Assembly: GCF_002259645.1 (NCBI RefSeq)
Contig: NZ_MWWV01000005.1
Coordinates: 56,908-120,907 of the forward strand
Length of the DNA stretch: 64,000 nucleotides
DNA from: Bifidobacterium tissieri
Lineage (GTDB): Bacteria > Actinomycetota > Actinomycetes > Actinomycetales > Bifidobacteriaceae
Reading direction: 5' to 3'
The notes under the pieces are model-generated. The model did no database searches and was not told the DNA's origin. It saw nothing but the letters and a program-made list of their open reading frames with translations. Positions 30,555 through 39,601 of this stretch are shown here, piece after piece. Positions within the stretch are counted from its first letter, which is position 1, and each line of letters starts with the position of its first letter. The position numbers and the translations under genes are program-made.

Positions 30555-32048
30555 TCAGCGATCCGTTACCATGCGCTTGGCCTGCAGAGTGGCGGCGTTG
30601 TCGTCCACGCGCTTCTTGGTCAGCGGATACACGACGATCAGGAACACCACGGTCAGCGCGAGGAACACGGCCGGAATCAACGTCGTGTACATGTACAGGC
30701 CGTTGATCGTGCCCTCGGACTGCACCGCCGTGGCACCCGCCTGGTATCCGATCCACGTGAGCGAGATACCCGACAGCCATCCGGCGAACGCCTGGCCGAG
30801 CTTGCGGGAGAACGAGTATACGGAGTAGCAGGTGGCGTCCTCGCGGATGCCCTTGGTGGCCTCGATGTCGTCGATCACATCGGTGACCATCGCCCAGATG
30901 ATCAGGTTGAACGTGCCGAGACCGATCTGCGCCACGCCGTACCCGGCGAGGAACACGAACGGGTTGTCGGTGTGCAGCAGGTACAGCGTGAACATGGCGA
31001 TGGCGGAGATCGTCATGCCGACGACCGCCATGGTTCGATGGCCGAACTTCTTGGCCAGCGGCATCACCGTCGGCGCCAGACACAGCATGACCACCGTGCC
31101 GATCGTGGTCGCCACGGATGCATAGGCCGCGTGACGGTAGAAATCGGCGAACAGGAAGTTGATCATCTGGCCGAGGAACAGCTGTGCGAGCATCAGCGAC
31201 AGCGCCGCGCCGATCAGACCCACCATGGCCCGCGACGAGAACGCGGCGCCGAGCATGTGTGCGATGCCGCGACGATCGGCGTCACGGTCGGCTTTGACAT
31301 GGTTCTCCGCCTTCACTCGTTCGGTCACCGACAGATAGCAGATCAGGTACCAGACGAACGCGAGCGCGGAGAACAGTCCGGCGGCGATCGCAAAGATGTG
31401 GCTGCCCTCGCCACCGCGGATGATCTGGTTGCCCGCGGCGTCGGATTCGTAGATCACCAGCGGTCCGACCACGCCGATGAACATGCCGGCGAACGATCCG
31501 CCGATCGAACGGAACGTGGACAGCGAGGTGCGGTCCTTCGGCTCGGGCGACAGCACGGACGCCATCGAACCGTAGGGGATGTTCACGCACGAGTACAGGA
31601 TTCCCCACACGATGTATGTCACGTACATGTACGCGGTTTTCACGCCCATCGACGAGTCGATGAACACCGTCTGGTACATGAGGAACGAGAAGATCGTCAC
31701 GGGCGCGGCGAATTTCATCATCACCACACGGTACTTGCCGTTGGGATGCGTCTTCGCGCGGTCCACGAGCACGCCCACGGTCACGTCGGCGAACGCGTCG
31801 ATGATGCGTGCCACGAGGAACAGCGTGCCTACAGCCGCGCCGGGGATGCCCATCACCTTGGTGTAGAAGATCATCAGGAACGAACTGGCGAACATGAACG
31901 TGAAGTCGTTGCCGAAATCGCCGAACATGTAGCCGATCTTGTCGCGCAGTCCGAATGGGCGGATCGGTTTCGGTTCATGTCCCGGCTCGATCGCGTTGCC
32001 GGCCGCGGTGCCGTCAGCGTCGGACGTGGTGGTTGTCATGGTTGACAT
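30555..32048 (-). CDS. GPH-family sugar:cation symporter, probably a glucuronide transporter
   Basis: 497 residues with about 12 membrane helices. The glycoside-pentoside-hexuronide family is indicated by the N-terminal DKIGYMFGDFGNDFTFMFASSFLM and the DRAKTHPNGKYR loop between early helices. AAGGAGAG precedes the ATG. Its place directly before the beta-glucuronidase gene, as UidB before UidA homologues elsewhere, suggests import of intact glucuronides, inferred from context. A LacI regulator is divergent from it. Confidence 0.93.
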   Translation of the reverse strand: MSTMTTTTSDADGTAAGNAIEPGHEPKPIRPFGLRDKIGYMFGDFGNDFTFMFASSFLMIFYTKVMGIPGAAVGTLFLVARIIDAFADVTVGVLVDRAKTHPNGKYRVVMMKFAAPVTIFSFLMYQTVFIDSSMGVKTAYMYVTYIVWGILYSCVNIPYGSMASVLSPEPKDRTSLSTFRSIGGSFAGMFIGVVGPLVIYESDAAGNQIIRGGEGSHIFAIAAGLFSALAFVWYLICYLSVTERVKAENHVKADRDADRRGIAHMLGAAFSSRAMVGLIGAALSLMLAQLFLGQMINFLFADFYRHAAYASVATTIGTVVMLCLAPTVMPLAKKFGHRTMAVVGMTISAIAMFTLYLLHTDNPFVFLAGYGVAQIGLGTFNLIIWAMVTDVIDDIEATKGIREDATCYSVYSFSRKLGQAFAGWLSGISLTWIGYQAGATAVQSEGTINGLYMYTTLIPAVFLALTVVFLIVVYPLTKKRVDDNAATLQAKRMVTDR

Positions 32049-32282
32049 GGCGTCGCTCTCCTTGTCTGTAATCGGTGCGAGAACGCGGACTCCGTTGTTC
32101 CGCGGCTCGCGATTGTCAGATTAATGTGACCGACCGGTAGGAAGGTTGGCTTTCCGAATCTTGCCAGACTTTCCGTTTATTGCCATTGCCGTCGACGATT
32201 GCTGGCGTCGATCGGTGCGTTGAGGGCATTCTTCACCGTGTTTGTCGTGTTTTTCGCCGTGTCGCGGGGGTATGCCCATACG

Positions 32283-33341
32283 ATGGTGCGCATGAAGGAT
32301 TCGGAAAACGGTCAGGTCGGCGGTCGCAGCGCCCGTGTGCCTCGTGTGCGGCTCAAGGACGTGGCCGAAGCGGCCGGACTGTCGTTGACGACGGTGTCCC
32401 GCGCGTTCTCCCGCCCGGGCAGGGTGAGTGAGCACACGGTGCGGTACGTGCACGAGGTGGCGAATCGACTGGGCTATATCCCCGATCAGATCGCGCCGGT
32501 GGAGGACCGCCGTACGTTGCATTCCGTGATCGCCGTACTGGTGGCGAACCTTGACAATCCCGTGTTCGTGGACATGCTGCACGGGCTGGATCGTCGGTTC
32601 GCGGAGTACGGATTCGTGACAAGCGTGGTGGATTTTCAGGAGGACCCCGTCCGCGAGATGGAGGTGGCCGAACGGTTGGCACCGTTCGTGGATGCGCTGA
32701 TATTCGCGTCGCCGAGAACGTCGAGTACGTCGATCCGCAAGATCGCACAGGTGGTGCCCACGGTGGCGGTTGATCGCGTGGTGCGCGGCGTGCCGTCGGT
32801 GGTCGTGGATGATCGTGCCGCCACCGCCGACGCGATGGAGCAGCTACTGCGGCTTGGACACGGCAAGGTGACGTATCTGTCCGGTCCCGAAGGGTCGTGG
32901 CAGGATGGCTACCGCTGGAATTCCATGCATCTGGCCGGCCGGAGGATCGGCATGACCATGCGCCGGCTTCCGGGGGAGAGCTTCGTGCGCGACGGTGGCC
33001 GCATGGCGGTCGACGAGTTTCTGCGTACTCCGACCACGGCGTTGATCGCGTACGACGATCTGATGGCGATCGGGTTCATGGAGGAGATGCGCGCCCGCGG
33101 ATATGCGGTCCCCGAGCGTTGTTCGGTAGTCGGATTCGACGGCATCGTGCAGGGTGCGGAATGCGCGCCGGCATTGTCGACCATCGCCATCGACTATCAC
33201 AAACTGGGGGAGGCCGCGGCGAACCATCTGATCACACGGCTGCTGCACGTGGGGGAATCGGCTGGCCCGATCGTGCATATGCCGGCCAAGTTCATTCCGC
33301 GCGCCAGTATCGCACCGGCCCCGCCTATACTGAAATCATGA
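32283..33341 (+). CDS. LacI-family transcriptional regulator
   Basis: About 352 residues. Helix-turn-helix VRLKDVAEAAGLSLTTVSRAFSRPGRVSEHT leads into a sugar-binding effector domain (HSVIAVLVANLDNPVF, VVGFDGIVQGAE). ATG 32283 has GCGGGGG 11 bases upstream; ATG 32292 is an alternative. It diverges from the GPH symporter and is likely its regulator. It overlaps the next gene by 4 bases (ATGA), an odd partner for a sugar regulator. Confidence 0.92.
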   Translation: MVRMKDSENGQVGGRSARVPRVRLKDVAEAAGLSLTTVSRAFSRPGRVSEHTVRYVHEVANRLGYIPDQIAPVEDRRTLHSVIAVLVANLDNPVFVDMLHGLDRRFAEYGFVTSVVDFQEDPVREMEVAERLAPFVDALIFASPRTSSTSIRKIAQVVPTVAVDRVVRGVPSVVVDDRAATADAMEQLLRLGHGKVTYLSGPEGSWQDGYRWNSMHLAGRRIGMTMRRLPGESFVRDGGRMAVDEFLRTPTTALIAYDDLMAIGFMEEMRARGYAVPERCSVVGFDGIVQGAECAPALSTIAIDYHKLGEAAANHLITRLLHVGESAGPIVHMPAKFIPRASIAPAPPILKS

Positions 33342-33898
33342 AGATATCTGCCGATTTCACTGTGATACCCGATGTGTTCGCCAAGGCCGCCGACCCGGAG
33401 TACATCAACGCCGGCGTGCCCGTCGTGTCGTTCCCGTTCTACGTGGACGACGTCAATCCCGAAGCCCAGTACCTGCACTGGACGTTCACCGACCCCGATT
33501 CGATTCCGGTATGCGGTTTCGAATGGATTCACTGGACGGTCGCGAACCTGCCGATCGCCGCGCTCATGTACGACTTCAACGATTCGCACGCGCTGCAGAT
33601 TCCGCCGGACTTCTCCCGTCAGATGGTGGCCATGATCCCCGAGGCGTTGCAGGGCCGCACCTCCCAGGCGTCGCGATTCGTCGGCGGCACCGATCCCGCC
33701 GCGACCATGCGATACAACGGACCGCAGCCGCCGGACAAGGACCATGACTACTACCTGCACGTGTACGCCACCAAGCAGCCGCTCAAGGGGCTCAACGGCG
33801 GTTTCTGGATGAACGAGATGATCCACGCCCTGCGTGACGCCGCCGCCAACGGCGATGCCGCCGATCAGGACGCCATCTTCCTCACCGGCAAGGCCTGA
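33338..33898 (+). CDS. YbhB/YbcL (PEBP) family protein
   Basis: 186 residues of the phosphatidylethanolamine-binding protein fold. HWTFTDPDSIPVCGFEWIHWTVANLP and YNGPQPPDKDHDYYLHVYAT match the conserved ligand pocket, including the final DHxYxxxxYA-type strand. No signal peptide is visible. Bacterial members have no settled role; some modulate enzymes or bind small anions. Its start overlaps the LacI stop, so it is translationally coupled to that regulator. Confidence 0.9.
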   Translation: MKISADFTVIPDVFAKAADPEYINAGVPVVSFPFYVDDVNPEAQYLHWTFTDPDSIPVCGFEWIHWTVANLPIAALMYDFNDSHALQIPPDFSRQMVAMIPEALQGRTSQASRFVGGTDPAATMRYNGPQPPDKDHDYYLHVYATKQPLKGLNGGFWMNEMIHALRDAAANGDAADQDAIFLTGKA

Positions 33899-33997
33899 TC
33901 CCGAATCCGACCGCACCCGGCACGGCCGAGTGATCAAAACACCATCGAACGCAATCGAAGATAATCGAACACCAAACAAGGAGAGCGCACACCCACC

Positions 33998-35593
33998 ATG
34001 GCATGCACCACGATTCTGGTCGGCAAGAACGCCAGCTACGACGGCTCCACGATCATCGCCCGCAACGAGGACTCGCAGCAGGGCGAATTCACGTCGAAGA
34101 AGTTCGTCGTCGTCAAGCCCGAGGATCAGCCCCGTCACTACCGTTCCGTCATCAGCCACGTCGAAATCGACCTGCCGGACGATCCGCTGCAATACACCGC
34201 CGTCCCTGACGCCGTGAACAAGCAGGGCATCTGGGGCGAAGCCGGCGTCAACGAGGCGAACGTGGCCATGAGCGCCACCGAAACCCTCACCACCAATGAA
34301 CGCGTGATCGGCGCCGATCCGTTCGTCGAGCTCACTCCCGCCCGCGGCAAGGAAGGCGAGGACGGCTACGAGCCGGAGATCCCCGGTGGCATCGGCGAGG
34401 AGGACCTGCTCACCATCGTGCTGCCGTACATCCGCTCCGCACGCGAAGGCGTGGAACGGCTCGGCGCGCTGCTCGAGGAATACGGTACGTACGAGATGAA
34501 CGGCATCGCGTTCTCCGACGTCAACGAGATCTGGTGGCTGGAAACCGTCGGAGGACATCACTGGATCGCCAAGCGCGTGCCCGACGACGCCTACGTGACC
34601 ATGCCGAACCAGCTGGGCATCGACGAATTCGACATCGACGACGCGCTCGGCGACCAGGAGGAGCACATGTGCTCCGCCGACCTGCGCGAGTTCATCGACG
34701 ACAACCATCTCGATCTCGCCGTCGAGCCGGTCAGTCCGCTCAACCCGCGCGACATGTTCGGCTCTCACTCCGACCGCGACCACGTGTACAACACGCCGCG
34801 CGCCTGGTACATGCAGCGCTTCCTCAACCCGTACGACGAGGTGTGGGACGGCCCCGACGCCGCCCACCGCCCCGACAGCGACGACATTCCGTGGGCGCGC
34901 CAGCCCGAACGCAAGATCACGATCGAAGACGTGAAGTACGTGCTCAGCTCGCACTATCAGGGCACCCCCTACGATCCGTACGGCACGCTCGGCGACGAAT
35001 CCACGCGCGGCAGTCTGCGTCCGATCGGCATCAACCGCCAGAGCCAGCTCGCCGTGATGCAGATCCGCCCCTACCGCCCTGAATCCTGCCGTTCGATCCA
35101 GTGGATCGCCTACGGATCCAACGCGTTCAACACGCTCGTGCCGTTCTACGCGAACGTGGACGATACGCCCGCATACTTCGCCGACACCACCGATCACGTG
35201 GACTCCGGCAACTTCTACTGGGCGAACCGCATCATCGCCGCGCTCTCCGACGCGCATTTCGCTGCCACGTCGCCGCTGATCGACCGGTATCGCGAGAAGA
35301 CCGGCGGTCTCGGCCACCGCATGCTCGCCGCGGCCGACGAACAGGTGGTCCGACTGGACACTAACCCGGTGGATCTGGACGATCTGGCCGACGAGGAGGA
35401 GGCCGTCGACGACGTGCGTGACGCCGACGCGATCATCGCCGCCGTGCGCAATCCGGAGGTGCGTGGCATTCTCGCCGCCGCCAATCAGACGCTGTCCGAT
35501 CAGGTGAAGACGGAGACCGACGCGCTGCTGTCCGACGTGCTGTACACGGCCAGCATGAACATGCGCAACGATTTCCACCTGTCCGACAACTGA
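33998..35593 (+). CDS. pepD: C69-family dipeptidase
   Basis: An Ntn-hydrolase dipeptidase. The protein starts Met-Ala-Cys, and Cys3 ([20 protein letters not shown]) would become the N-terminal nucleophile after processing, as in lactobacillal PepDA. RNEDSQ and [20 protein letters not shown] are typical family sequence. 531 residues, cytoplasmic, with AAGGAGAG before the ATG. It likely completes hydrolysis of imported or recycled peptides. Confidence 0.93.
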   Translation: MACTTILVGKNASYDGSTIIARNEDSQQGEFTSKKFVVVKPEDQPRHYRSVISHVEIDLPDDPLQYTAVPDAVNKQGIWGEAGVNEANVAMSATETLTTNERVIGADPFVELTPARGKEGEDGYEPEIPGGIGEEDLLTIVLPYIRSAREGVERLGALLEEYGTYEMNGIAFSDVNEIWWLETVGGHHWIAKRVPDDAYVTMPNQLGIDEFDIDDALGDQEEHMCSADLREFIDDNHLDLAVEPVSPLNPRDMFGSHSDRDHVYNTPRAWYMQRFLNPYDEVWDGPDAAHRPDSDDIPWARQPERKITIEDVKYVLSSHYQGTPYDPYGTLGDESTRGSLRPIGINRQSQLAVMQIRPYRPESCRSIQWIAYGSNAFNTLVPFYANVDDTPAYFADTTDHVDSGNFYWANRIIAALSDAHFAATSPLIDRYREKTGGLGHRMLAAADEQVVRLDTNPVDLDDLADEEEAVDDVRDADAIIAAVRNPEVRGILAAANQTLSDQVKTETDALLSDVLYTASMNMRNDFHLSDN

Positions 35594-35609
35594 TCCGTTG
35601 ATCCGTCCC

Positions 35610-35685
35610 GCTTGCGACTGCGTGGAACGTTCGACGTTCTTTCGCCAGCCGTTGTTGTACGCTGGAACACGTTGCAGTCGCAAGC
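35610..35685 (+). promoter_or_regulatory. Possible structured leader upstream of fhs
   Basis: A 12-bp perfect closing stem (GCTTGCGACTGC 35610-35621 with GCAGTCGCAAGC 35674-35685) encloses ACGTTCGACGT and CCAGC...GCTGG hairpins, so the segment can form a three-way junction. It ends 38 bases before the fhs ATG. It may be a riboswitch-like leader or simply the pepD terminator. No known class was recognised. Confidence 0.4.
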
Positions 35686-35722
35686 AATTCCGGTAATCAC
35701 CAGCAATCGCAAGAGGAGAAAC

Positions 35723-37240
35723 ATGGCCATCTTCGATGATTTCGTGAGCCAGTACGGCATTGTGAAGAAGATCGATGCCTTCGGATACCTCGACTATCTG
35801 AAGAACAACCCCGACGTCCCGCGCAAGCACGGCAAGGTGGTGCTCGTCACCGCCGACACCCCGCTCAAGGCGAGCCGCGGCGAGGGCAAGACCACCACCA
35901 CGATCGCGCTGATCGACGCCCTGCGCAAGCGCGGCATCGACGCCACCGCCGTGCTGCGTCAGCCGAGCATGGGCATCACCGCAGCCGGTTCCAAGGGCGG
36001 CGCATCCGGCGGCGGCAAGGCATCCCTGACCCACCCCGAGATCATCGACTGGGGTCTGTGCGGTGAAATGGGAGCCATCGAGGCCGCGCAGAACCTGCTG
36101 GTCTCCTTCGCCGAGAAGGCCGTGGACGAGGGCAAGCTCGACACCGTGCTCGTGCCGCGAGTCTCCGAAGTGCCGTCCCGCTCCCTGCGCTCCATCGCCG
36201 TGGACTACGGCAAGGGCAACGTGGCGGAGAAGATGGTGCTTACGCCCACCTGCGAGCTCATGCAGATCGTCGTGTTCTCCCGTTCCATGGATGAGATCGC
36301 CGAGCGTGTGAGCCGCATGATCGCCGGCACGCTCGACGGCAAGCCCGTCACGTTCGCCGAGCTCACCGACATGTGGCGCATCACGAACATTCTCGCCGAT
36401 GCCGTCAAGCCCGCGCTCACCGAGACCGTGAACGGTTCCCCGGTGTACGTGCACGGCGGTCCGTTCGCCAACGTGTCCGTCGGCATCCCCACGCTCGTGT
36501 CCGTGGAGATGGCCTGCGCCCGCCACGATGTGGTGATCGTGGAGGCCGGTTATGGTGCCGACGCCGGTGCCCAGAAGTGGCTCGACATCGCCTCCCGCGA
36601 ATACGGTGCCCAGTGGCCGTCCGCCGCGCTCGTGGTGACGCGTGCCACCACTTGGCGCGATGATCCCGATCGCCAGTGGCGCTACCCGTTCCATGTGAAC
36701 CGTCTGGAGAAGCTTGGCATCCCTACGTTCCCGCTGATCAACCTGTGGGAGGGCGAGGACGATCAGATTCCGGCGCTGCGCGAGACCGCCGCCGAGCTGG
36801 GCTTCCGTACGCCGATCATTGGCAACCTGTTCCGTGATGGCGGCGATGGCCTGACCGAGCAGCTTGATGACTTCGTCACCGCGCTTGATTCCGCCGGTGT
36901 GCCGGGTGCGCAGGCCAGCCACAAGGGCGAGGACGTGGTCGACACCGTGCGTTGGATCGCCGCGAACGCCTACGGCGTGCCTGCCGAGCGCGTGGTGTTC
37001 AAGCCCGGATTCGAGGAGTCGCTGGCCGAGGCCCGCGAGCTCGTCGCCGGTGTGGGTCGTGATCTCAACGACTTCGCCGTGTGCGCCGTGAAGTCCCCGG
37101 CCACCATGACCGACGACGACACCGCCCCCGCCGAGGAGCGCACCGTGACTCTGAAGAAGGTGGAGGTGCGTGCCGGTTCCGGCGTGGTGCAGGTGAACCT
37201 CACCAAGTCCCTCACCACCCCCATGCCCAAGATCGTCTGA
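35723..37240 (+). CDS. fhs: Formate-tetrahydrofolate ligase
   Basis: ATP-dependent formation of 10-formyl-THF from formate, feeding purine synthesis and one-carbon metabolism. 505 residues from the ATG preceded by AGAGGAG. The nucleotide motif is TPLKASRGEGKTTTTIALIDAL; QPSMGITAAGSKGGASGGGK and PTCELMQIVVFSRSMDEI continue the family pattern. It is a little shorter than the usual 550-residue form. Bifidobacteria make formate, so this would let the cell reuse it; that link is inference. Confidence 0.95.
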   Translation: MAIFDDFVSQYGIVKKIDAFGYLDYLKNNPDVPRKHGKVVLVTADTPLKASRGEGKTTTTIALIDALRKRGIDATAVLRQPSMGITAAGSKGGASGGGKASLTHPEIIDWGLCGEMGAIEAAQNLLVSFAEKAVDEGKLDTVLVPRVSEVPSRSLRSIAVDYGKGNVAEKMVLTPTCELMQIVVFSRSMDEIAERVSRMIAGTLDGKPVTFAELTDMWRITNILADAVKPALTETVNGSPVYVHGGPFANVSVGIPTLVSVEMACARHDVVIVEAGYGADAGAQKWLDIASREYGAQWPSAALVVTRATTWRDDPDRQWRYPFHVNRLEKLGIPTFPLINLWEGEDDQIPALRETAAELGFRTPIIGNLFRDGGDGLTEQLDDFVTALDSAGVPGAQASHKGEDVVDTVRWIAANAYGVPAERVVFKPGFEESLAEARELVAGVGRDLNDFAVCAVKSPATMTDDDTAPAEERTVTLKKVEVRAGSGVVQVNLTKSLTTPMPKIV

Positions 37241-37715
37241 TCTGACTCAATCGGTTCTGGGTCCGGTGACCATTCCGGCCCCTCGGGTGGTCCGTCTCAA
37301 TCGGTTCCGGGCTCGGGGTTCTGGGTATTTCCATACGTTTGATATTGGTTCTGGGTATTTCCGTGTTATGAGGGCCTGCTGTTTGGGGTTCTCGTGATAC
37401 GGAAATACCCAGAGTCGTTTATATGTACGGGTTTGACCCAGAGTTATCGTCCGGGTTTACCCAGATCGTTGTCCGTTCTGACCCAGACCCATGTCCGGGT
37501 TTACCCAATGTCGGTCATGACGCCCATGTGACACGCCGATGATCGTCTCCCTGGCCCCCAAAATTTCGGCGAAACCGCCGCTCTACTGACTTTCCGTCGT
37601 AAGATCCACTTCTTCAAAACCGTTGCAATTGCTTGCGACACGCCGTGACTTGCATCGTTTCTGAATCCGAGTATATTTATCACTCGTTGCAAGGAACACA
37701 GACAACAACAGCAAC
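37241..37715. repeat. Repeat-filled gap with GTTCTGGGTATTTCC in both orientations
   Basis: GTTCTGGGTATTTCC is found at 37318-37332 and 37348-37362 and its complement within 37399-37413. A run of related ACCCAGA units follows to about 37508. AATCGGTTCYGGG also repeats at the left. No gene is supported in this 475-base gap, and the last 200 bases should hold the tRNA promoter. Confidence 0.65.
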
Positions 37716-37789
37716 GCCCCTTTAGCTCAGCTGGTTAGAGCAGCGGACTCTTAATCCGCGTGTCCAGGGTTCGAATCCCTGAGGGGGCA
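37716..37789 (+). tRNA. tRNA-Lys (CTT)
   Basis: Cloverleaf with acceptor GCCCCTT/AGGGGGC, anticodon arm CGGAC-TCTTAAT-CCG giving CTT, and T arm GGGTTCGAATCCC. CCA not encoded. Confidence 0.97.
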
Positions 37790-37798
37790 CGGATTGAA

Positions 37799-37822
37799 CC
37801 TCATCTTCGGATGAGGTTTTTT
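37799..37822 (+). terminator. Terminator after tRNA-Lys
   Basis: CCTCATC-TTCG-GATGAGG followed by six T: a classic UUCG-loop intrinsic terminator. Confidence 0.92.
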
Positions 37823-37833
37823 CTGACAGATAT

Positions 37834-37909
<76 letters not shown>

Positions 37910-37911
37910 GC

Positions 37912-37940
37912 AAGCCTCGGATCGGTTCCGAGGCTTTTTT
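37912..37940 (+). terminator. Terminator after tRNA-Asn
   Basis: AAGCCTCGGA / TCCGAGGCTT stem with a 5-base loop and a T run. Confidence 0.92.
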
Positions 37941-37977
37941 CGTTTTCCCTACCATCCAGTCCATCGCGCAGACCGGC

Positions 37978-38243
37978 TATTGGCCTATAACCCTATAACC
38001 CCGTATGCGTACGTCAAAGAAGCACCGGAGGAAGTCTTCGATGCTTATTTGACGCACGCGCGCGTCAATCAAGCATGGAGGGCGAGCTTCGATGCCTATC
38101 GGACGCACGCATATGGCAAACAAGTACTGGGGGAGACGCTCCGTGCTTATTGGGAGCATGTATGTGTCAATCGAGCACTGAGGGCGGGCTTTGATGCTTA
38201 TTGGACGCATGCATGCGACGAACAAGCATCGGATGCCGGACTG
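37978..38243. repeat. 51-bp tandem repeats, locus 3, after tRNA-Asn
   Basis: A border-like GGCCTATAACCC (37983-37994) is followed by a partial unit and four units of about 51 bp starting near 38040, 38091, 38143 and 38194. Each has GATGCTTATT, a GC-rich near-palindrome around GACGCATGC, and CAAGCA. They belong to the family at 14.8 and 61.7 kb. No convincing gene lies in 37.94-38.47 kb. Confidence 0.7.
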
Positions 38244-38474
38244 CGCGCTATGGAAGCGTCGCCATCGGCAAGTCTCCTTGGTGTACCTGTCGAAGATGCC
38301 CATGGCACAGTTCATTCTCCACGGTTTGCCCCTTCCCATTTTTCGTCTTCGGCGTGGGTTACTACACTGGTCTGAGTGCGTGGACGGCGTGGGAGCCGGA
38401 CCATTGCAGAACATGCAGAGCATGTAGAACACCGTGCAACAATGCAGGAAGCAACAACATAAGGAGCAGGCAGT

Positions 38475-39473
38475 ATGACCAACGTAACGGTACTGGGTTC
38501 GGGCGCATGGGGCACCACCTTCGGCCAGGTGCTCGCCGATGCGGGCAACACCGTGACGATGTGGGCCATCGAGCCCGAGATCGTCGCCGACATCCGCGAC
38601 AACCATCGCAACTCGTACCGTCTGCCCAGCGTCGACCGTCTCTCCGACAGCATCACCGCCACCGGTGACCGCGCGGAAGCAGTGGCGCACGCGGAGATCA
38701 TCGTCGTGGCCATCGCCGCACAGGCCGCCCGCAAGGCGCTCACCGAATTCCAGGGACTCATCCCGCATGACGCACTCGTCGTCTCACTGATGAAGGGCAT
38801 CGAGCGCGGCTCCGGCAAGCGCATGGACGAGGTCGTGCGCGAAACCCTCGGGCTGCCCGAAAACCGCTTCGTTGCCATCTCCGGCCCGAACCTGAGCAAG
38901 GAGATCGCCGCCCGCGAGCCCAGTGCCACCGTGATCGCCTCCGCAAACCCGTATGCCGCCGCCCGCGTGGCCCAGGCGTGCTCCACCCATTACTTCCACC
39001 CGTTCACCTCAACCGACGTCATCGGTCTCGAACTCTGCGGCTCCCTGAAGAACGTAGTCGCGCTCGCCGTGGGCATGGCCCGTGGCGCCGGCTACGGCGA
39101 GAACACCGCCGCCATGATCGAAACCCGCGGCCTGGCCGAACTCACCGCACTCGGCAAGGCGTGTGGCGCCGACCCGAAGACCTTCTCCGGTCTCGCCGGC
39201 GTGGGCGACCTCATCGCCACCTGCGGATCGCCGCTATCGCGCAACTACACGTTCGGCTCCAACCTGGGCAAGGGCCTGACCGTCGAGGAAGCCACCGCGG
39301 CCAGTGATGGCGTTGCCGAGGGCGTGCCTACCACCGCGGTCGTGGTCGAGCTGGGCGATCGCTACGGCGTGCCCACCCCGCTCGCCGCCGCCATGTCCCA
39401 CGTGCTCGAAGACGGCATCTCCTGCGCGCAGATGCTCGCGGAACTGTTCGGCACCGAAATCACCGCTGAGTAG
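38475..39473 (+). CDS. gpsA: Glycerol-3-phosphate dehydrogenase [NAD(P)+]
   Basis: Reduces dihydroxyacetone phosphate to sn-glycerol-3-phosphate for phospholipid synthesis. 332 residues with AAGGAG before the ATG. The nucleotide motif VLGSGAWGTTFGQVLADAG starts the protein, and the substrate-domain signature GSLKNVVALAVGMARGAGYGENT carries the catalytic Lys. It stands 129 bases before ddl on the same strand, a neighbour pair often seen in actinobacteria. Confidence 0.97.
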   Translation: MTNVTVLGSGAWGTTFGQVLADAGNTVTMWAIEPEIVADIRDNHRNSYRLPSVDRLSDSITATGDRAEAVAHAEIIVVAIAAQAARKALTEFQGLIPHDALVVSLMKGIERGSGKRMDEVVRETLGLPENRFVAISGPNLSKEIAAREPSATVIASANPYAAARVAQACSTHYFHPFTSTDVIGLELCGSLKNVVALAVGMARGAGYGENTAAMIETRGLAELTALGKACGADPKTFSGLAGVGDLIATCGSPLSRNYTFGSNLGKGLTVEEATAASDGVAEGVPTTAVVVELGDRYGVPTPLAAAMSHVLEDGISCAQMLAELFGTEITAE

Positions 39474-39601
39474 TCGCCTGATCACCGCGGAATGATCACC
39501 AACACAATCATCGACGAATGAAGACTCCGCCGCGGAGTACGCTATCTACCGTTATTGCGTTTTGCGTTAACGACGGCTGAATTTCGGAGGACACAAGGAT
39601 T

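Noticed and set aside
33197..36922. 1241-codon minus-strand open frame over the PEBP, pepD and fhs genes
   Set aside because: It runs antisense across three recognisable genes and two intergenic gaps, and its translation has no domain signal.
37977..38768. Minus-strand frame over the tandem repeats and gpsA start
   Set aside because: Its sequence is made of the 51-bp repeat read as 17-residue blocks and then runs antisense to gpsA; no start signal.
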